Positions 43,751 to 52,693 of a DNA stretch of 64,000 nucleotides are shown piece after piece. The translations under genes were made by a program, and so were the position numbers. Every line of letters begins with the position of its first letter. The stretch's first letter is position 1. The notes beneath the pieces are model-generated. The model saw only the letters and a list, made by a program, of their open reading frames with translations, was not told where the DNA came from and ran no database searches. Origin of the DNA: Clostridiales bacterium (GTDB taxonomy: Bacteria > Bacillota > Clostridia > Christensenellales > Aristaeellaceae); the NCBI GenBank assembly GCA_016930575.1, contig JAFGGL010000003.1, positions 1 through 64,000 on the forward strand. The letters run 5' to 3'.

Positions 43751-44218
43751 GTGCGCCGTATCCTGTTTATTTGCTTTGGCAACATCTGCCGCAGCCCGAT
43801 GGCGGAGTTCATCATGAAGGCCCTCGTTATCAAGCGCGGCCTTCAGTCGGAATTCTATATCGAATCGCGTGGCACCAGCGCCGAGGATTTCGGCCATCCC
43901 GTCAATCCGCCCGCCGCGGCCGAACTCAAGAAGCGCGGCATCGGCTGCGCGGGTAAAACGGCCATGCAGCTGCGGCCGGAGGATTACGAGGCGTTCGACC
44001 TGCTCATCGCCATGGACGGCATGAACGCCCGCGACGTCCGGCGCATCACGGGCGGCGACCCGCAGGGCAAGCTGCACATGATGATGGAGCACACCTCCCG
44101 CGGCGGGGACGTGGACGATCCCTGGTTTACCCAGCGGTATGACGTCGCCTGCCGCGATATCCTCGAAGGCTGCGAAAGCTGGCTGGAACGGCTGACGACG
44201 GAGCAGCCGCGCGATTGA
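43751..44218 (+). CDS. Low-molecular-weight protein-tyrosine phosphatase
   Basis: A 155-residue enzyme with the P-loop CFGNICRS (Cys8, Arg14) directly after the first strand and the acid loop DDPW near the C-terminus. These phosphatases counteract tyrosine (or arginine) kinases, often in exopolysaccharide control. I prefer the GTG at 43751 (GGGAG at 8 bases) to the GTG nine bases upstream, which abuts the ribosome site. It lies 51 bases before the epimerase gene and may share its transcript. Confidence 0.9.
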   Translation: MRRILFICFGNICRSPMAEFIMKALVIKRGLQSEFYIESRGTSAEDFGHPVNPPAAAELKKRGIGCAGKTAMQLRPEDYEAFDLLIAMDGMNARDVRRITGGDPQGKLHMMMEHTSRGGDVDDPWFTQRYDVACRDILEGCESWLERLTTEQPRD

Positions 44219-44269
44219 CAGGCATACACGGCCGTTTATACAGACAAACAATGGGAGGGCGATGCGGCA

Positions 44270-45445
44270 GTGGACTTGAAACGGGAAGCGGCGCGGCATC
44301 TGTCGGATACCATCATCCCGTTCTGGACAGGGCTCCGGGACGATCGCAGCGGCGGGTTTGCCGGTTATGTCGGGTATGATTTACACGCGGACCCCGACGC
44401 GCCCAGGGGCTGCATCCAAAACAGCCGTATCCTCTGGTTTTTCTCTTCGGCTTATACGCGGCTGAGGCAGCCTGCGCTTCTGGGCTGTGCGCGCCACGCC
44501 TATCAGGCGACGGAGCGTTTTTGCGATTCCGATGAGGGCGGCCTGTACTGGCTGTGCGCGGCGGACGGCAAGCCTTTGGATGAAACCAAACATACCTACA
44601 ACCACGCCTTTGCCGTGTACGCACTGGCCGCCTACGCGCGGGCAAGCGGGGACGAGAACGCGCTGAAACAGGCGCACAGGCTTTTTGAATTGATCGAAGG
44701 GCGCATGACCAGGGACGGGCAGTACCTGGACGCGTTCACCCGCCCGTTCGGGCCGCTTTCAAACGATAAACTCAGCGACAATCCCGTGCTTACGGCCCGG
44801 GGCGTGATCGCGGAAAAAACGATGAACACCATCCTGCACGTGATGGAGGCCTACACGCTTTTGTATACCGTCGGCGGGGACGCCCGCGTGCGGGAGCGGC
44901 TGCTTATGCTGCTGGAACTGATCCGAACGAAGGTGTATAATCCTCAGAAGAACCGCCTGGAGGTCTTTTTCGACAGCGGGATGCGTTCTCTGATCGACAT
45001 GCAGAGCTACGGGCACGATATCGAGGCGTCGTGGCTGTGGGACCTGGCGGCGGACGCGGCTCTTACAGGCGGCAAACTTACCCGTGTGAAGCAGATCACA
45101 ACGCGGCTGGCGCAGGGCGTGCTTTCGCGCGCGTTTGACGGCGAAAGCCTGGCAAACGAGATCGTCGAAGGCAAAACCGACACGCGGCGCATCTGGTGGG
45201 TGCAGGCCGAAGCGATGGTCGGCATGGTCAACCTTTGGCTAAAGACCGGCGCTCCCGCGCTGACGGAGAAGATGGAAGCGCTGTGGAACTATATACGGAA
45301 ATTCATCGTGGATTCCCGCCCGGGCGGAGAGTGGTTTGCCATTGTCGGCGAGCGCGGTAAACCCCTTCAATTCCCGATTGCCGATCCATGGAAAGCTCCC
45401 TACCATAACGGACGAATGTGTATAGAGCTGATGAAACGCCTATAG
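44270..45445 (+). CDS. AGE-family epimerase, probable cellobiose/mannobiose 2-epimerase
   Basis: A 391-residue (alpha/alpha)6-barrel enzyme. Catalytic-region motifs of cellobiose 2-epimerases are present: HTYNHAFAVYAL, KTMNTILHVMEAY, HDIEASWLWDLA, RRIWWVQAEAMVG and PWKAPYHNGRM. Such enzymes convert a reducing-end glucose of a disaccharide to mannose or back. In some anaerobes this feeds mannosyl-glucose phosphorolysis, so it complements the mannoside locus at 1-13.5 kb. GTG start after GGGAGG. Confidence 0.88.
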   Translation: MDLKREAARHLSDTIIPFWTGLRDDRSGGFAGYVGYDLHADPDAPRGCIQNSRILWFFSSAYTRLRQPALLGCARHAYQATERFCDSDEGGLYWLCAADGKPLDETKHTYNHAFAVYALAAYARASGDENALKQAHRLFELIEGRMTRDGQYLDAFTRPFGPLSNDKLSDNPVLTARGVIAEKTMNTILHVMEAYTLLYTVGGDARVRERLLMLLELIRTKVYNPQKNRLEVFFDSGMRSLIDMQSYGHDIEASWLWDLAADAALTGGKLTRVKQITTRLAQGVLSRAFDGESLANEIVEGKTDTRRIWWVQAEAMVGMVNLWLKTGAPALTEKMEALWNYIRKFIVDSRPGGEWFAIVGERGKPLQFPIADPWKAPYHNGRMCIELMKRL

Positions 45446-45489
45446 AAATTCTCCCCTTGACCGCGTGAAGAGCGCTCAAAAGCGGGATA

Positions 45490-45510
45490 CCTAAGGGCAC
45501 TGCCCTTAGG
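45490..45510. repeat. Palindromic repeat module
   Basis: CCTAAGGGCA-C-TGCCCTTAGG is a perfect 21-bp palindrome of the AGGGGCANTGCCCCT family. It directly precedes structured RNA copy 2. Confidence 0.65.
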
Positions 45511-45517
45511 CGCGGGA

Positions 45518-45654
45518 TTGGGGCAACGAAGGAGAGCGTGTGCCCTGTGTGGCACAACCGCGTAGCGGTTAGCGAACCGGAGTTGGGAGGTTTCACAGAG
45601 CAGGTAAACGATAGTGCAACCTGTGACAATGAAACCGAGTGGAATACGCCCCAA
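45518..45654 (+). ncRNA. Structured RNA candidate, copy 2, in the leader of the acetylesterase gene
   Basis: A closing helix TTGGGGC / GCCCCAA (45518-45524 with 45648-45654) encloses three hairpins matching those at 16.7 kb: hairpin I TGTGCC-CTGTGT-GGCACA (45539-45556), hairpin II AACCGC-GTA-GCGGTT (45556-45570), and hairpin III GGTTTCA / TGAAACC with inner CAGGT / ACCTG and conserved internal-loop sides CAGAG and TGACAA (45589-45636). It ends 28 bases before the ATG of the downstream gene, so here it could be a cis-regulatory leader. Confidence 0.65.
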
Positions 45655-45681
45655 TGCCTTCGAATAAGAAAGGATATATGT

Positions 45682-47175
45682 ATGAGCAACTTACAACTTG
45701 CGGCAGTGTTCACGGATCACATGGTGCTGTGCCGTAAAAAGAACGTGCGGGTCTTCGGTACGGCCGCGGACAGCGCGGAGGTCACGCTGTCCATCGCCGG
45801 ACAAACGGTGAAAACCCTTGCCCGCAAAGGGCGGTTCGAAGCCGCGCTCGCGCCGATGCCAGCGGGTGGCCCGTACACGCTGACCGTGACCGACGGCGAT
45901 ACGACGCTCACGTTTGCCGACGTAATGATCGGGGACGTGTACTTCGCGGGCGGGCAATCAAACATGGAATGGCCGCTGGAGCAGGCCGAGGTCGGTCCGG
46001 AGCTTGTGAAAACGCTCGACGAGCCGATGATCCGCTATATCAACTTCCCGCATAACGCTTGGCTGGACGACAGCGCGCTTGCGGAGGAACGTAAAATGCG
46101 CTGGAAGCCGCTCAAGCCTAGCGAATGCGGCGATATCAGCGCCGTCGCCTGCCATTTCGCGCTCGAACTGCAGCCCGAGCTGAACGTGCCCGTCGGCATT
46201 ATCGGATGCTACTGGGGCGGCACTTCGGTCGCCTGCTGGCTTTCCGAGGCCGCGCTGAAGCAAACCACGGCGGGCGTGAAGCTGCTGGATGAATACGCCG
46301 ATAGAATCAAGAACAAATCGGACGCACAGTTCGACGCCGAGATAAAGGCCTACGACGGCGAATACCAGGCGTGGTGGAAGCGCGTGCAGGCGCTGCAGAA
46401 GGACGATCCCGGCATCCCCTGGAGCGAGATCAACGAAAAGGCCGGCGCGTGCCCGTGGCCGCAGCCGGAGGGCCGCAAGTCGGCGTACCGCCCGGCGGGG
46501 CTTGCCGAAACGATGCTCAAGCGCGCCGCGCCCTACACCCTCACGGGTTTTCTGTACTATCAGGGTGAGGAGGACACCAAGCACCCGCCGTTGTACCGTC
46601 CGCTGCTGATGACGCTGATCGCTTTCTGGCGCGATTTGTTCCTGGACACAGCGCTGCCGTTTTTAAACGTCCAGCTGCCGATGTTCATCGCCAAAGGCGA
46701 GGAGGATGTCCGCAACTGGCCGCCGATCCGCCGGGCGCAGGAGCAGGTGTACGCGGACATGCGCAACACCGGCCTTGCCGTGCTCATCGACTGCGGCGAG
46801 TTTGACAACATCCATCCCAAGGACAAGAAGACCGTCGGACACCGCTTGTATTTGCAGGCGCTGAAGGTGGTGTACGGGCGGGACGTGCAGGCGGACAGCC
46901 CGCGCGCCCTCTCGGTGCGCCTTGAAGGCGACGCGCTGCTCGTTGCCCTGAGCGAGCCGGTGCGCATCACCGGCGAGGCGGCGCTGTTTGAGCTCGCCGG
47001 CGAGGACGGGGAATTCCGCCCCGCGCTTTGCGAGATCGAAGGCCAGGAGCTACGCGTATTTGCAGAAGCCGTGCCTGCGCCCACAGCCGTGCGCTACGCC
47101 TGGGTGAACTACGGCGAAGTGCATGTGTTCGGCTTGAGCGGGCTGCCGCTTGCGCCGTTTGCGCTGGAACTGTAA
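45682..47175 (+). CDS. Sialate O-acetylesterase-like SGNH hydrolase
   Basis: A 497-residue esterase. The first ~80 residues form a beta-sandwich (LAAVFTDHMVLCRKK). The SGNH motif GQSNMEW gives Ser93, YYQGEEDT is the GEx[DN] block, and DNIHPKDK holds the catalytic Asp-x-x-His. It removes O-acetyl groups from sialic acid or other glycans. No signal peptide is visible, so action is presumably intracellular on imported sugar. I chose the ATG at 45682 (AAAGGA upstream); the upstream open frame crosses the structured RNA. Confidence 0.88.
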   Translation: MSNLQLAAVFTDHMVLCRKKNVRVFGTAADSAEVTLSIAGQTVKTLARKGRFEAALAPMPAGGPYTLTVTDGDTTLTFADVMIGDVYFAGGQSNMEWPLEQAEVGPELVKTLDEPMIRYINFPHNAWLDDSALAEERKMRWKPLKPSECGDISAVACHFALELQPELNVPVGIIGCYWGGTSVACWLSEAALKQTTAGVKLLDEYADRIKNKSDAQFDAEIKAYDGEYQAWWKRVQALQKDDPGIPWSEINEKAGACPWPQPEGRKSAYRPAGLAETMLKRAAPYTLTGFLYYQGEEDTKHPPLYRPLLMTLIAFWRDLFLDTALPFLNVQLPMFIAKGEEDVRNWPPIRRAQEQVYADMRNTGLAVLIDCGEFDNIHPKDKKTVGHRLYLQALKVVYGRDVQADSPRALSVRLEGDALLVALSEPVRITGEAALFELAGEDGEFRPALCEIEGQELRVFAEAVPAPTAVRYAWVNYGEVHVFGLSGLPLAPFALEL

Positions 47176-47194
47176 GGCCGGACCCGGCATTTTA

Positions 47195-47218
47195 CCCGCC
47201 CGAATCAGGGCGGGTTTT
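47195..47218 (+). terminator. Intrinsic terminator
   Basis: CCCGCCC / GGGCGGG (47195-47201 with 47208-47214), a 6-base loop, then TTTT. It closes the acetylesterase transcript. Confidence 0.9.
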
Positions 47219-47323
47219 CCGCGCCCGGGCCGTTTAGCGGGCGGGAACCGCGCTCCGGTAAAGCCAGTTTGCTGTTTCGGAAAAACCCTATCCGTGGTAT
47301 GATAATCGCGGGGAGGGGAGCAT

Positions 47324-48271
47324 ATGCGCGTCACGGTGATCGGCAGCGGCCGCTGGGGCTCGTTCCTGGCATGGTACGCCGACCGCCTGGGGCACGCCGT
47401 CCGCCTGATCGGGCGCGAAAGCTCGCCCCGGTTTCAGGCGCTTGTGTCCGCCCGTACCAACGGCCTGGTCACCCTGAGCGATCGCGTGGAACTTTGCTCA
47501 ACGCTTGACCGGAACGCGGACGTAGCGATGATTTCCGTCTCCTCCCAGTCGCTGCGCGAAGTATTGAAGGAACACGCGGATACGCTGCACGGTATCCCGC
47601 TGGCGCTTTGCATGAAGGGGCTGGAAATGGTCTCGGGCAAGCGGCTGTCTACTGTCGTGCGCGAGGAGCTGGGCGAGGCGCAGCCGGTCGCGGTGTGGCT
47701 AGGGCCCGGGCACGTGCAGGAGTTTATGCGCGGCGTGCCCAACTGCATGGTGATCGACTCAGAGGACGAAGCCCTGAAAACCATGCTGGTCGAGGCGTTG
47801 TCCGGCGAGCTGATCCGCTTTTACTACGGGCGCGACCTCATCGGCTCGGAGATCGGCGCGGCGGCCAAAAACGTGGTTGGTATCGCCGCGGGCGTGCTGG
47901 ACGGGCTGAGGCTTTCCACCCTCAAGGGCGCGCTGATGAGCCGCGGCACGCGCGAGGTGGCGCGGCTGATACGGGCCCTGGGCGGCAACGAACTCAGCGC
48001 CTACGGGCTTTGCCACCTGGGCGATTACGAGGCCACGGTGTTTTCCCCTTATAGCCACAACCGCCGTTACGGCGAATGCCTGGTGACGGGGGAGGCATAC
48101 CGGGAGCTTGCCGAGGGCGTATCCACCGCCGAGGCGCTGATGGAGCTGGAAGGGCAAACCGGCGTGGAACTGCCCATCTGCCATGCGGTGTACAGCGTGC
48201 TGTATGAAAAAACGGACATGCAATCGACTCTTGGAAGCCTGTTTGAAAGAACCTTAAAAATGGAATTCTGA
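47324..48271 (+). CDS. gpsA: Glycerol-3-phosphate dehydrogenase, GpsA type
   Basis: A 315-residue NAD(P)-dependent dehydrogenase. The Rossmann motif GSGRWGSFLA is at residues 7-16 and the catalytic-Lys region EIGAAAKNVVGIAAG follows. It makes sn-glycerol-3-phosphate for phospholipids. It is slightly divergent: the usual HGP motif reads LGPGH, and NRRYGE replaces the commoner SRN/RGE region, so another hydroxyacid substrate is possible. GGGGAGG lies before the ATG. Confidence 0.78.
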   Translation: MRVTVIGSGRWGSFLAWYADRLGHAVRLIGRESSPRFQALVSARTNGLVTLSDRVELCSTLDRNADVAMISVSSQSLREVLKEHADTLHGIPLALCMKGLEMVSGKRLSTVVREELGEAQPVAVWLGPGHVQEFMRGVPNCMVIDSEDEALKTMLVEALSGELIRFYYGRDLIGSEIGAAAKNVVGIAAGVLDGLRLSTLKGALMSRGTREVARLIRALGGNELSAYGLCHLGDYEATVFSPYSHNRRYGECLVTGEAYRELAEGVSTAEALMELEGQTGVELPICHAVYSVLYEKTDMQSTLGSLFERTLKMEF

Positions 48272-48299
48272 TTGAAATAGGGAACAAGGAAGGAACCGT

Positions 48300-49352
48300 A
48301 TGAAAGACAAGAAGAAACCGAAATTCACAGATATCGGCGGGCAGGCGGTGCTTGAGGGCGTGATGATGAAAGCCCCCGACGCCGTGGCCGTCGCCGTACG
48401 CAGGCCGGACAAGACGATCGTCGTGCACCGCGCGAAATACACCGCGCCTTCCAAAAAGCACAAATGGCTGGGCTGGCCGTTTGTCCGCGGCGTCGTCAAC
48501 ATGGGCTCCATGCTCTCCCTGGGCATGAAGACCCTGCAAAAGTCGACCAACATGCTCGGGGTGCTGGACGAGGAGCCGTCCAGGTTTGAAAAGTGGCTGG
48601 CGGACAAACTCGGCAAGGGAGTCGACAAGATCGTGATGGGCACGGCGGTCACGCTTGCCGTCATCCTGTCCATCGTGCTGTTCTTCGCCATCCCGGAGGG
48701 CTTTGCCAGGCTGCTGAAAGGCGTATGGGCCGACGGCAGCCTGAACTGGCTGGTGAATCTCCTGTCCGGCGTCCTGCGTATCATGATTCTGATCGGCTAT
48801 ATCATGGTCTGCGCGCTGGTGCCGGACGTGCGCCGCACCTTCCAGTACCACGGCGCGGAGCACAAGGCCGTGTACAACCACGAAGCGAAAAAGCCCCTGA
48901 CGCCCGAGACCGCGCAGCAGTTTTCCACCCTGCACCCCCGCTGCGGCACCAGCTTTCTGCTGCTGGTGTTTGTAATCTCCATCATCCTGTTCACGCTGGT
49001 GGGCTATCAGGGCAACGTGTACCTCTGGCGGCTTTTAAGCCGCCTGGCACTTTTGCCCGTGGTCGCGGGCGTCAGCTACGAGATATTGAAGCTCCTGGCT
49101 CATTCAAACGGCACGCTGGCCCGCGCGCTGCGCTGGCCGGGCGTCCAGCTTCAGCGGCTGACCACCAGAAAACCGGACGACGGCATGGTGGAAGTCGCCA
49201 TCGTGTCCATGAACGTCGCCCTCCACGGCATGCCCAAACACGCCGAGAAAACCTCCGAAGGCTGGGCCATCCTTAAAAGCTACAGGGAAAGCGACCCGGA
49301 TTATACGCCCGACGCGGACGCGGAATCCGCGGGAGATCAGGAAGCGGTATGA
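48300..49352 (+). CDS. DUF1385 membrane protein
   Basis: A 350-residue protein of the DUF1385 family with GGQAVLEGVMMKAPDAVAVA at residues ~14-33 and the HGAEHKAVYNHE metal-site-like motif between membrane helices. The function is unknown, but the gene is conserved next to prmC-prfA in Clostridia and is sometimes proposed as a metal-dependent enzyme. It overlaps prmC by 4 bp. Confidence 0.92.
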   Translation: MKDKKKPKFTDIGGQAVLEGVMMKAPDAVAVAVRRPDKTIVVHRAKYTAPSKKHKWLGWPFVRGVVNMGSMLSLGMKTLQKSTNMLGVLDEEPSRFEKWLADKLGKGVDKIVMGTAVTLAVILSIVLFFAIPEGFARLLKGVWADGSLNWLVNLLSGVLRIMILIGYIMVCALVPDVRRTFQYHGAEHKAVYNHEAKKPLTPETAQQFSTLHPRCGTSFLLLVFVISIILFTLVGYQGNVYLWRLLSRLALLPVVAGVSYEILKLLAHSNGTLARALRWPGVQLQRLTTRKPDDGMVEVAIVSMNVALHGMPKHAEKTSEGWAILKSYRESDPDYTPDADAESAGDQEAV

Positions 49353-50188
49353 CCATACAGGAAGCGGCACGGCTGGGCGCGGAGACGCTTAAGCAAGTGC
49401 CCGACCCGCGCATCGACGCCGAACTGCTTTTATGCAGCGTGACGGGGATGGAGCGATTCGAATTATCCCTAAATCCCGCACGGGAGCTGACGGACGCGCA
49501 GGAACTGCGGTACCGCGCCGCTCTTCGCCAGCGCGCAGAAAGGAAACCGCTGCAATATATCCTGGGTACGCAGGATTTCTACGGCTGCGAACTGCGGGTG
49601 GACGAAAACGTGCTCATTCCCCGCCCGGAAACGGAAAGCCTCTGCGAACAGGCGCTTAGGTGCATGGAGGGCATCCGAAACTCCAGGGTCGCGGACGTCT
49701 GCACGGGAAGCGGCGCAATTGCGATCGCAATCAAGAAAAACCGCTCCGACGCGCAGGTCTGGGCGACGGAACGCAGCGAAGACGCGCTGCGGGTAGCCAA
49801 AGAAAACGCGGAGCGAAACGCGGCGGAGATCGCGTTTTTACAGGGGGATTTATTGAAACCTTTGAATGGCATGACCTTCGATATCATCCTGTCCAACCCG
49901 CCCTATGTGAAGACCGCGGATCTGGACGCGCTCCAGCCCGAGGTGCGGCGGGAGCCGCGCATGGCGCTGGACGGCGGGGAGGACGGGCTGACGTTCTACC
50001 GCAGGTTTGCTACGGAAGCGCCGGAGTATTTGAAGCCGAACGGCAGGATATTGCTGGAACTCGGCGACGGGCAGGCGGAGGCGGTAAGCGATATTTTTGC
50101 CGCTTCGCGGCGGTTTGACGGCGTCCGCATCCACACGGACTTGTTCGGCAAGCAGCGCGTACTGGAGGCACAACACTGTTTTCCATAG
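49349..50188 (+). CDS. prmC: Release factor N5-glutamine methyltransferase
   Basis: A 279-residue methyltransferase that methylates the GGQ glutamine of peptide release factors. Its N-terminal helical domain precedes the SAM motif VADVCTGSGAIAIAI and the catalytic NPPYVKTADL. Its substrate gene prfA begins 48 bases downstream, the normal arrangement. Confidence 0.96.
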   Translation: MTIQEAARLGAETLKQVPDPRIDAELLLCSVTGMERFELSLNPARELTDAQELRYRAALRQRAERKPLQYILGTQDFYGCELRVDENVLIPRPETESLCEQALRCMEGIRNSRVADVCTGSGAIAIAIKKNRSDAQVWATERSEDALRVAKENAERNAAEIAFLQGDLLKPLNGMTFDIILSNPPYVKTADLDALQPEVRREPRMALDGGEDGLTFYRRFATEAPEYLKPNGRILLELGDGQAEAVSDIFAASRRFDGVRIHTDLFGKQRVLEAQHCFP

Positions 50189-50236
50189 CTGGGGATTCTT
50201 GTGCGACATCATCCCCAAAAGCAAAGGAGCACAGTT

Positions 50237-51313
50237 ATGTTTAGGAAATTCGACTTTATCACGGCGCGGCATCAGGAGCTGAGCGAAGCCATCGTCCAGC
50301 CCGAAACGATCGCCGATACCGAAAAATATCAGGAATTACTAAAGGAACTCGCCGCGATCACCCCGCAGGCGGAGGCCTGGCAGGCGTACCGGGACACCCT
50401 CATGCAGATCGGCGAGGCGAAGGAGATGCTTTCGCTGCCCGATATGGCCGACATGGCCGCGGACGAGCTCAGGCGCCTGGAAGTGCTCAGGGAAACGCAG
50501 GAAGAAGAACTGCGGCTTTTGCTCATTCCCAAGGATCCGGACGACGACCGCAGCGTGGTGATGGAGATCCGCCAGGGCGCGGGCGGGGACGAGGCCGCGC
50601 TGTTTGGCGCCATCCTGCTGCGCATGTACGCGCGCTTTGCCGAGCGCCACCGCCTGAAGCTTTCGCCGGTCAGCTACAACATGACCGAACTCGGCGGCGT
50701 GAAGGAAGCGGTGTTCAACATCAAGGGCAAAGGCGCGTTCAGCCGCCTCAAGTTCGAAAGCGGCGTGCACCGCGTGCAGCGCGTGCCGACCACCGAATCC
50801 TCCGGCCGCATCCACACCTCCACCGCGACCGTGGCGGTGCTGCCGGAGGCCGAGGACGTGGAAGTCGACATCAGCGAACAGGATCTGCGCATCGACGTGT
50901 ACCGTTCCTCCGGGCACGGCGGCCAGTGCGTCAATACCACCGATTCGGCCGTGCGCATCACCCACCTGCCCACCGGGCTTGTGGTGACCTGCCAGGACGA
51001 GAAGAGCCAGATCAAAAACCGCGCCAAGGCCATGATGGTCTTAAGAACACGGCTCTACCAGAAGATGCGCGACGAGAAGGAAGCCGAATACGCCGCGCAC
51101 CGGCGCGGGCAGTTGGGCACGGGCGACCGTTCCGAGCGCGTGCGCACCTACAATTTCCCGCAGGGCCGCGTGACCGACCACCGCCTCAGCGGTTCCGACG
51201 ACACGCGCAAGAACTTCGGCATCGACGGCATTCTGGACGGCGACCTGGACGGGCTGATCGACGCGCTGACCCTGCAGGATCAGGCCGAGAAGCTTAAGGC
51301 GATCGGGGCGTAA
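50237..51313 (+). CDS. prfA: Peptide chain release factor 1
   Basis: A 358-residue RF1. The GGQ motif is in [17 protein letters not shown], and the codon-recognition region reads [14 protein letters not shown] (P-x-T, as in RF1, not the SPF of RF2). I chose the ATG at 50237 because AAAGGAG precedes it; the upstream extension overlaps the prmC-prfA spacer. Termination at UAA/UAG is expected. The following gene starts 3 bases after the stop. Confidence 0.96.
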   Translation: MFRKFDFITARHQELSEAIVQPETIADTEKYQELLKELAAITPQAEAWQAYRDTLMQIGEAKEMLSLPDMADMAADELRRLEVLRETQEEELRLLLIPKDPDDDRSVVMEIRQGAGGDEAALFGAILLRMYARFAERHRLKLSPVSYNMTELGGVKEAVFNIKGKGAFSRLKFESGVHRVQRVPTTESSGRIHTSTATVAVLPEAEDVEVDISEQDLRIDVYRSSGHGGQCVNTTDSAVRITHLPTGLVVTCQDEKSQIKNRAKAMMVLRTRLYQKMRDEKEAEYAAHRRGQLGTGDRSERVRTYNFPQGRVTDHRLSGSDDTRKNFGIDGILDGDLDGLIDALTLQDQAEKLKAIGA

Positions 51314-51316
51314 GCG

Positions 51317-52351
51317 ATGCATACGCAGATCAGCCCGCCGACGGAGCGCACCGTCCGCAGGGCGGCGAAGCTTTTGCAGGCGGGCGAACTCGTGGCCTTT
51401 CCCACCGAGACGGTCTACGGCCTGGGTGCGAACGCTTTGGACGCGCGGGCGGTCGGCAGGATCTTTTCCGCCAAGAACCGCCCGGCGGACAACCCGCTGA
51501 TCGTGCACGTGGCAAGCCCCGTGGCGGCGGAGGAACTCTGCCACGTGACCAATGACGCCCGCCGCCTGATGGAGGCCTTCTGGCCGGGGCCGCTGACGCT
51601 GCTGCTGCAAAAGAAGCCCGTTATTCCCGAAATCACCAACGCAGGGCTTTCAAGCGTCGCCGTGCGGATGCCGGACCATCCCGTGGCGCTCAGGCTGCTT
51701 GAAGCCTGCGGCCTGCCCGTCGCCGCGCCCAGCGCCAACCGCAGCGGCAGGCCGAGCCCGACCACCGCGCGGCACGTGCTGGACGACCTGCGCGGCCTCA
51801 TCCCGCTGATCCTGGACGGAGGCGCCTGCAAGGTGGGGCTGGAATCCACGGTGCTGGACATGACGGGGGAAACGCCCGCCATCCTGCGCCCCGGCGGCGT
51901 CACGCCGGAGATGCTTGCAAGCGTGCTGCCCGGCGTTCGCGTGGCCGAGACCGCCATGCGCCCGCTGCTGGACGGCGAGACGGCCAAAAGCCCCGGAATG
52001 CGGCACGCGCACTATTCGCCCAAAGGCAGACTAACGCTGGTCGAAGGCGAGCCGGACGCCGTGGAAGCCGCCTGCAAGCGGTTGTACCGCGAGGCGGAGG
52101 CGGACGGAAAGAAGGCCTGCCTGCTGGTCGCCCAAGAACGCCTGCCCGCGTACGCGGGATATGACACCCATACTCTGGGCAGCCTGCGCGCGCCCGAGAC
52201 CATCGCGCAGACCCTGTTCGCGGCGCTGCGCGAAATGGACGAAACCGGCGTGGAGATCATCCTCTGCGAGGCGGTGGAGACGTCCGGCATCGGCCTGGCG
52301 GTGATGAACCGCCTGCGCCGCGCGGCGAATTTCCATATTATCAGGGCATAA
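51317..52351 (+). CDS. Threonylcarbamoyl-AMP synthase (Sua5 type)
   Basis: A 344-residue YrdC/Sua5 enzyme that makes threonylcarbamoyl-AMP for tRNA t6A37. The YrdC domain (LVAFPTETVYGLGANALD, KNRPADNPLIVHV, RMPDHPVALRL, SANRSGRPSPT) is followed by the Sua5-specific C-terminal domain after a proline-rich linker (SPGMRHAHYSP). It is in the conserved prmC-prfA-sua5 order. Confidence 0.94.
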   Translation: MHTQISPPTERTVRRAAKLLQAGELVAFPTETVYGLGANALDARAVGRIFSAKNRPADNPLIVHVASPVAAEELCHVTNDARRLMEAFWPGPLTLLLQKKPVIPEITNAGLSSVAVRMPDHPVALRLLEACGLPVAAPSANRSGRPSPTTARHVLDDLRGLIPLILDGGACKVGLESTVLDMTGETPAILRPGGVTPEMLASVLPGVRVAETAMRPLLDGETAKSPGMRHAHYSPKGRLTLVEGEPDAVEAACKRLYREAEADGKKACLLVAQERLPAYAGYDTHTLGSLRAPETIAQTLFAALREMDETGVEIILCEAVETSGIGLAVMNRLRRAANFHIIRA

Positions 52352-52393
52352 CACTTGCTACCCCCACGGTCAACGCGAAGGAGGAAACCCGCA

Positions 52394-52678
52394 ATGACGG
52401 AGATCGTACTCAATATCACCCCGTTTGAGGAAAAAATCTCGCTGCACAGCTATTTAAAGGACCAGTTGGGCTTCCCGTTTTATTACGGAGCCAACCTGGA
52501 CGCGCTGTACGACGAGCTTGCAAGCATCGGGCAGCCGACGCAGATCACGCTGATCTACAACGATCATCCCATCACTGGGCATGAACGCTATATCCCGCGC
52601 ATGGTCGAGGTATTCCGGGCCGCGGCGCAGGATAATTACCATATCAAACTGACGGTACGGGAATCCCAAACGGAATAG
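52394..52678 (+). CDS. Barstar-family protein (ribonuclease-inhibitor type)
   Basis: A 94-residue barstar-fold protein. The family core FYYGANLDALYDELASI is present, matching the barnase-contact helix of barstar. Barstars block toxic extracellular RNases in their producer. No barnase-like gene is in the window, so this is an orphan immunity-type or regulatory protein. ATG at 52394 after AAGGAGG. The next gene is 15 bases downstream. Confidence 0.85.
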   Translation: MTEIVLNITPFEEKISLHSYLKDQLGFPFYYGANLDALYDELASIGQPTQITLIYNDHPITGHERYIPRMVEVFRAAAQDNYHIKLTVRESQTE

Positions 52679-52693
52679 AAGGAGGACGATCAT

